Assembly (NCBI GenBank): GCA_964461455.1
Contig: CAYWUJ010000003.1
Coordinates: 1-64,000, forward strand
From: UBA1413 sp964461455
Lineage (GTDB): Bacteria > Bacteroidota > Bacteroidia > Bacteroidales > Prolixibacteraceae
Reading direction: 5' to 3'
Length of the DNA stretch: 64,000 nt
The notes under the pieces were generated by a model. That model did no database searches. It saw only the letters and a program-made list of their open reading frames with translations, and was not told the DNA's origin. Below are positions 61,458 through 64,000 of the stretch, piece by piece (the first letter of the stretch is position 1; every line of letters starts with the position of its first letter). Made by a program: the position numbers and the translations under genes.

Positions 61458-62729
61458 TTAATTGTCGGTAATGGTGAGGTGTACCATTTCGATTCTGGTC
61501 AGGGTAGCCTTCAGGATTTTGAAGTTCATCTTGCCGATGGTCACCACGCTGTTGACCCGGGGAATGCTCTCGTGGTGGTAGAGGATGAAACCCGCCAGTG
61601 TTTCGTACTGGTCGGAATCGGGGATGTTCAGTTTATACTCCTCATTAAGGTCATCAATTTCCTGCCGGCCGGGAAGGATGAAACTCCTGTCGTTGATCCT
61701 GCGGCCTGAAAAGTCGTTGGTATCGTGTTCGTCTTCTATCTCCCCGAAAATCTCCTCCAGGATATCCTCACTGGTGACCAGTCCGGCAGTACCGCCAAAC
61801 TCATCGACCACCAGGGCGATGCTTCTGTGTTCATGGATAAAGCGGCTCAGCAAACGGTTGGCGGCCATGGTTTCGGGAACGATCAGCACGTTCTTCAGGA
61901 AGGGTTTGATTTCCCTGGCTTTCTGGAAAATTGCGGAGGTATGGACATATCCTACGATATTATCCTTGTTGCCGTCATAAAAGAGGATGCGCGAATAACC
62001 GGTCTCCACGAATTTTTTCCGCAGGGTCTCCACTCCGGAATTGATATCCAGCACCGAGATTTCATTCCGGGGGACCATGATCTCCCTGAGTTTGACTTTT
62101 GAAAAATCGAGGGCATTCCGGAACAGGATAACCTCCTTATCGACACTGCCGTTTTGTTCGGCCTGCCGCCCTGAGATCTCCTCAGCCACCAGGTGGTCCA
62201 GGTCGCTCCTTGAAAAGAAACTGCTCACATTGTCCACTCCGCGGGCATGTTTCTTCCCCGGCGTGAAACTTCTGACCATCATCACCAGGAGGCCTGTCAG
62301 GGGAAAGAGCACCACGAAGATCAGGGAAAGCGGATACGCCAGGAAGGTCAGCAGCCCATTGGGTGAGAGGGCGAATATCCGTTTAGGAAGCAATTCCCCG
62401 AAGAAAAATGCCAGAAGGAAAGTCCCGGCAATCAAAAGGGTGAAGGTAATCCCTGCGGGCATGTTCAGGGAAGCCATGGACTCCCTGGCGAAGAGGGTAA
62501 CAGAAATTCCGAGGGTGGCCAGCGACAAGGTAAATCCTGTGACCAGGGTACTGTTGAATAGTCCCCGGTCGCGGGTAATCAGATGGACCAGTCCATACCG
62601 CAGGGGATTGCTTTTTCTGTCGAGTTCAAAGCGCAGCCTGTCGGCCAGTTTGAATGCCGTGGCCAGGCCTGAAAAAAGGAACAGGAGAAGCAGGGAAATT
62701 GCCGTGATCAGAGGTTCGTTCATAACCAT
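61458..62729 (-). CDS. CNNM/CBS-domain membrane protein (hemolysin C/CorC-like)
   Basis: A 423-residue protein with a DUF21/CNNM membrane domain (about 1-190), a CBS pair in the middle (IMVPRNEISVLDI, FYDGNKDNIVGYVHTSAI, VVDEFGGTAGLVTSEDILEEIFGEI) and a C-terminal CorC_HlyC domain. Relatives are linked to magnesium or cobalt efflux; a gliding-motility member (GldE) also belongs here, but no gld genes are close. It overlaps the lptC stop by one base (TGATG). Confidence 0.92.
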   Translation of the reverse strand: MVMNEPLITAISLLLLFLFSGLATAFKLADRLRFELDRKSNPLRYGLVHLITRDRGLFNSTLVTGFTLSLATLGISVTLFARESMASLNMPAGITFTLLIAGTFLLAFFFGELLPKRIFALSPNGLLTFLAYPLSLIFVVLFPLTGLLVMMVRSFTPGKKHARGVDNVSSFFSRSDLDHLVAEEISGRQAEQNGSVDKEVILFRNALDFSKVKLREIMVPRNEISVLDINSGVETLRKKFVETGYSRILFYDGNKDNIVGYVHTSAIFQKAREIKPFLKNVLIVPETMAANRLLSRFIHEHRSIALVVDEFGGTAGLVTSEDILEEIFGEIEDEHDTNDFSGRRINDRSFILPGRQEIDDLNEEYKLNIPDSDQYETLAGFILYHHESIPRVNSVVTIGKMNFKILKATLTRIEMVHLTITDN

Positions 62730-63397
62730 CAGGGATTACCGATATTTACAGGTTGGCGCACGGGCATGGGTGCGGGGGCAAGGGAATCGGCAGAAACATT
62801 TCCCTCTCTGTTCAGGCGCACAAATAACTCCCCCCTGACATTCTTGATCCGCCAGTTCTCCAGGGAGGCATCCGATTCAAAACCAACCCCCGTAATGGTC
62901 TGGTCGGGACGGATGATCTGCACGTACTCTTCATTATAAATCCGCTTTTCCCGTTCATCCCATATCAGGTGTTCGGTTTTAAGGGTGTCTCCCAAGCTGT
63001 TGATGGCCACCACCTCGTTTCTGACTTCCCAGCGTTTTTCCTTTTCAAACTGCTTGGCATACCGGGCCGAGATACTGGAGACCATCTCCATTTCCGCATT
63101 GTATTTGACCAGGAGGATCCCCTGGGGGAACTCCACAAAAGTGGCACCCTCATTATCATATCGCTTGAGTTCGGGGGTCTTCAGGAAAAATCTTACCATT
63201 CCTGAATCGGAATAGGTGGTTTCGAAATTTTCAGCATGGAGAACAGGAAGGATTTCAGAGGGGCTGAAGGCCTTGATTTTCTCGATATCGTTGACACAGC
63301 CATAAAAAAGTATTGCAGCCCCGAAAAACAGGGCTGCAATGGAGCAATATCTGAAGTGAGGGTTCCCGTGATCAGAACCGCACTCTGGTTTGTTCAT
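62729..63397 (-). CDS. lptC: LPS-transport periplasmic protein LptC
   Basis: A 222-residue protein with one N-terminal hydrophobic segment that ends in a cysteine (FFGAAILFYGC), so it may be a lipoprotein. The LptC jelly-roll repeats follow: TTYSDSGMVRFFLKTPEL, TFVEFPQGILLVKY and TLKTEHLIWDEREKRIY. It accepts lipopolysaccharide from LptBFG. No other lpt genes are in the window. It overlaps the TPR gene by 26 bases. Confidence 0.9.
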   Translation of the reverse strand: MNKPECGSDHGNPHFRYCSIAALFFGAAILFYGCVNDIEKIKAFSPSEILPVLHAENFETTYSDSGMVRFFLKTPELKRYDNEGATFVEFPQGILLVKYNAEMEMVSSISARYAKQFEKEKRWEVRNEVVAINSLGDTLKTEHLIWDEREKRIYNEEYVQIIRPDQTITGVGFESDASLENWRIKNVRGELFVRLNREGNVSADSLAPAPMPVRQPVNIGNP

Positions 63398-64000
63398 TGA
63401 TCCAACCTCCGACTCTGTAAGAATCTCCTTCTTTTATCCCCTGGAAGAATGCCGTCTCCTTGTTGGGGAAGTAACCGCGGTAAGCATTGGCTCTTTTAGA
63501 AGCGTCGGCCACGCAGTCTTCACCAGCTCTCGCCCTGGTGAAATAGTCCACGGCCACCCAGAAGACGGTGCTTCTTTCGAAATCATCGCTGCTGAAATTA
63601 CGTGCCGAAGCGGCGTAGATGTCGCCGATGAGCATCAGGGCCTTGCAGTTGTTGGGATTGATGGCCAACGCTTTACGGGCGAAGTTACGTGATTCGATAT
63701 AGTTGTTCTCTTTGGCGTAGATAAAGAGGGCGTATTCATAATAGTATCCTTCAAGCAGGGTCTGGTCAGTCTCCTGTTCCATGGCCCTCTTATAGTAATC
63801 TTCGGCCTTTTGGGTGTCGTTTTGTTTCACGAACATACGGGCCATGTTATAGGCAGCTTCCGCCGAAGGATCGAGATGGTACATCTTTTCGGAAGCCTGG
63901 AAGAACAGGGGAGAATCGTCGCAACCGGCGCGGCCGAGCCTGCGCAGCATCGATTTGATGAAGTCCAGGTCTTCCGATTTATCGGCAAACTGGGGCGTGT
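63372..64000 (-). CDS. TPR-repeat protein, 5' partial
   Basis: The frame is open past the window edge; 209 residues are visible. Helical repeats of TPR type occur: AAYNMARMFVKQNDTQKAEDY, GYYYEYALFIYAKENNYIESR and ARKALAINPNNCKALMLIGDI. The end, VADASKRANAYRGYFPNKE, is a known tail of exported Bacteroidota TPR proteins upstream of lptC. A scaffold role in the envelope is probable; no enzyme motif is present. Confidence 0.85.
   Translation of the reverse strand, partial: TPQFADKSEDLDFIKSMLRRLGRAGCDDSPLFFQASEKMYHLDPSAEAAYNMARMFVKQNDTQKAEDYYKRAMEQETDQTLLEGYYYEYALFIYAKENNYIESRNFARKALAINPNNCKALMLIGDIYAASARNFSSDDFERSTVFWVAVDYFTRARAGEDCVADASKRANAYRGYFPNKETAFFQGIKEGDSYRVGGWINEQTRVRF

Overview
This window is a chromosomal segment of a Bacteroidota bacterium, most likely in the Bacteroidales or a close relative. 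The placement rests on several independent signs. Eleven sites in front of genes match or nearly match the Bacteroidota -7 promoter element TAnnTTTG, and Shine-Dalgarno sites are scarce. There is a long MraY with a periplasmic insert, a PASTA-tailed FtsI, a C-terminally tailed FtsZ of Bacteroidota type, a Reg_prop/Y_Y_Y histidine kinase, a glycine-lipid acyltransferase pair and a lamin-tail/FlgD-like surface protein. I see no tRNA, rRNA, CRISPR array, insertion sequence or prophage. The segment reads as stable core genome with a few accessory genes.

Layout. 0-5.2 kb: a partial one-component-style sensor kinase, a small secreted protein that may be frameshifted, and a LytS/LytR-type two-component pair whose regulator carries a Ser-Gln repeat linker. 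5.3-10.4 kb: a YeiH-type membrane protein, a porin-like barrel, a Ser/Arg-rich secreted protein and an SMP-30-like lipoprotein. 10.8-15.7 kb: TonB, HflX, aspartate-semialdehyde dehydrogenase and a lamin-tail surface protein. 15.8-18.9 kb: an oxidative-stress island with a peroxiredoxin, a cysteine-free PerR-like regulator, a Mn-type and an Fe-type superoxide dismutase, and a 58-residue winged-helix protein. 19.1-23.3 kb: the xylose operon xylB-xylA-transporter on the minus strand. 23.4-28.7 kb: nitroreductase, proline dehydrogenase, OmpH/Skp-like chaperone, glycosyltransferase and a Tat-exported Gfo/Idh/MocA oxidoreductase. 28.8-37.0 kb: minus-strand mfd, AlbA_2 protein, U32 peptidase, GNAT, AhpD-like protein and miaB. 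37.2-41.6 kb: SPOR protein, purF, and the glsB/glsA-like acyltransferases.

41.6-59.1 kb is a complete division and cell wall (dcw) cluster: mraZ, rsmH, ftsL, ftsI, murE, mraY, murD, ftsW, murG, murC, ftsQ, ftsA, ftsZ1, ftsZ2 and a YqeY-like gene. Many junctions overlap as ATGA or TAATG, which suggests one translationally coupled transcript. The unusual point is two adjacent, intact but divergent ftsZ genes. The second has the ordinary Bacteroidota tail with the PAYIRK motif. The first lacks that motif and ends in an aromatic/basic segment followed by an acidic run, reminiscent of the end of FtsA just upstream. This is the best candidate here for an undescribed arrangement.

59.2-64.0 kb is a minus-strand envelope-biogenesis run: a TPR protein (cut by the window edge), LptC, a CNNM/CBS protein and a PpiD/SurA-like folding factor. 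It converges on the dcw cluster across a perfect 21-bp stem.

Several plausible regulatory sites are proposed from the bases alone: two PerR/Fur-like palindromes around the regulator/SOD divergence, a repeat cluster before mraZ, a palindrome before the small winged-helix gene, and a hairpin in the hflX leader. None has been tested.
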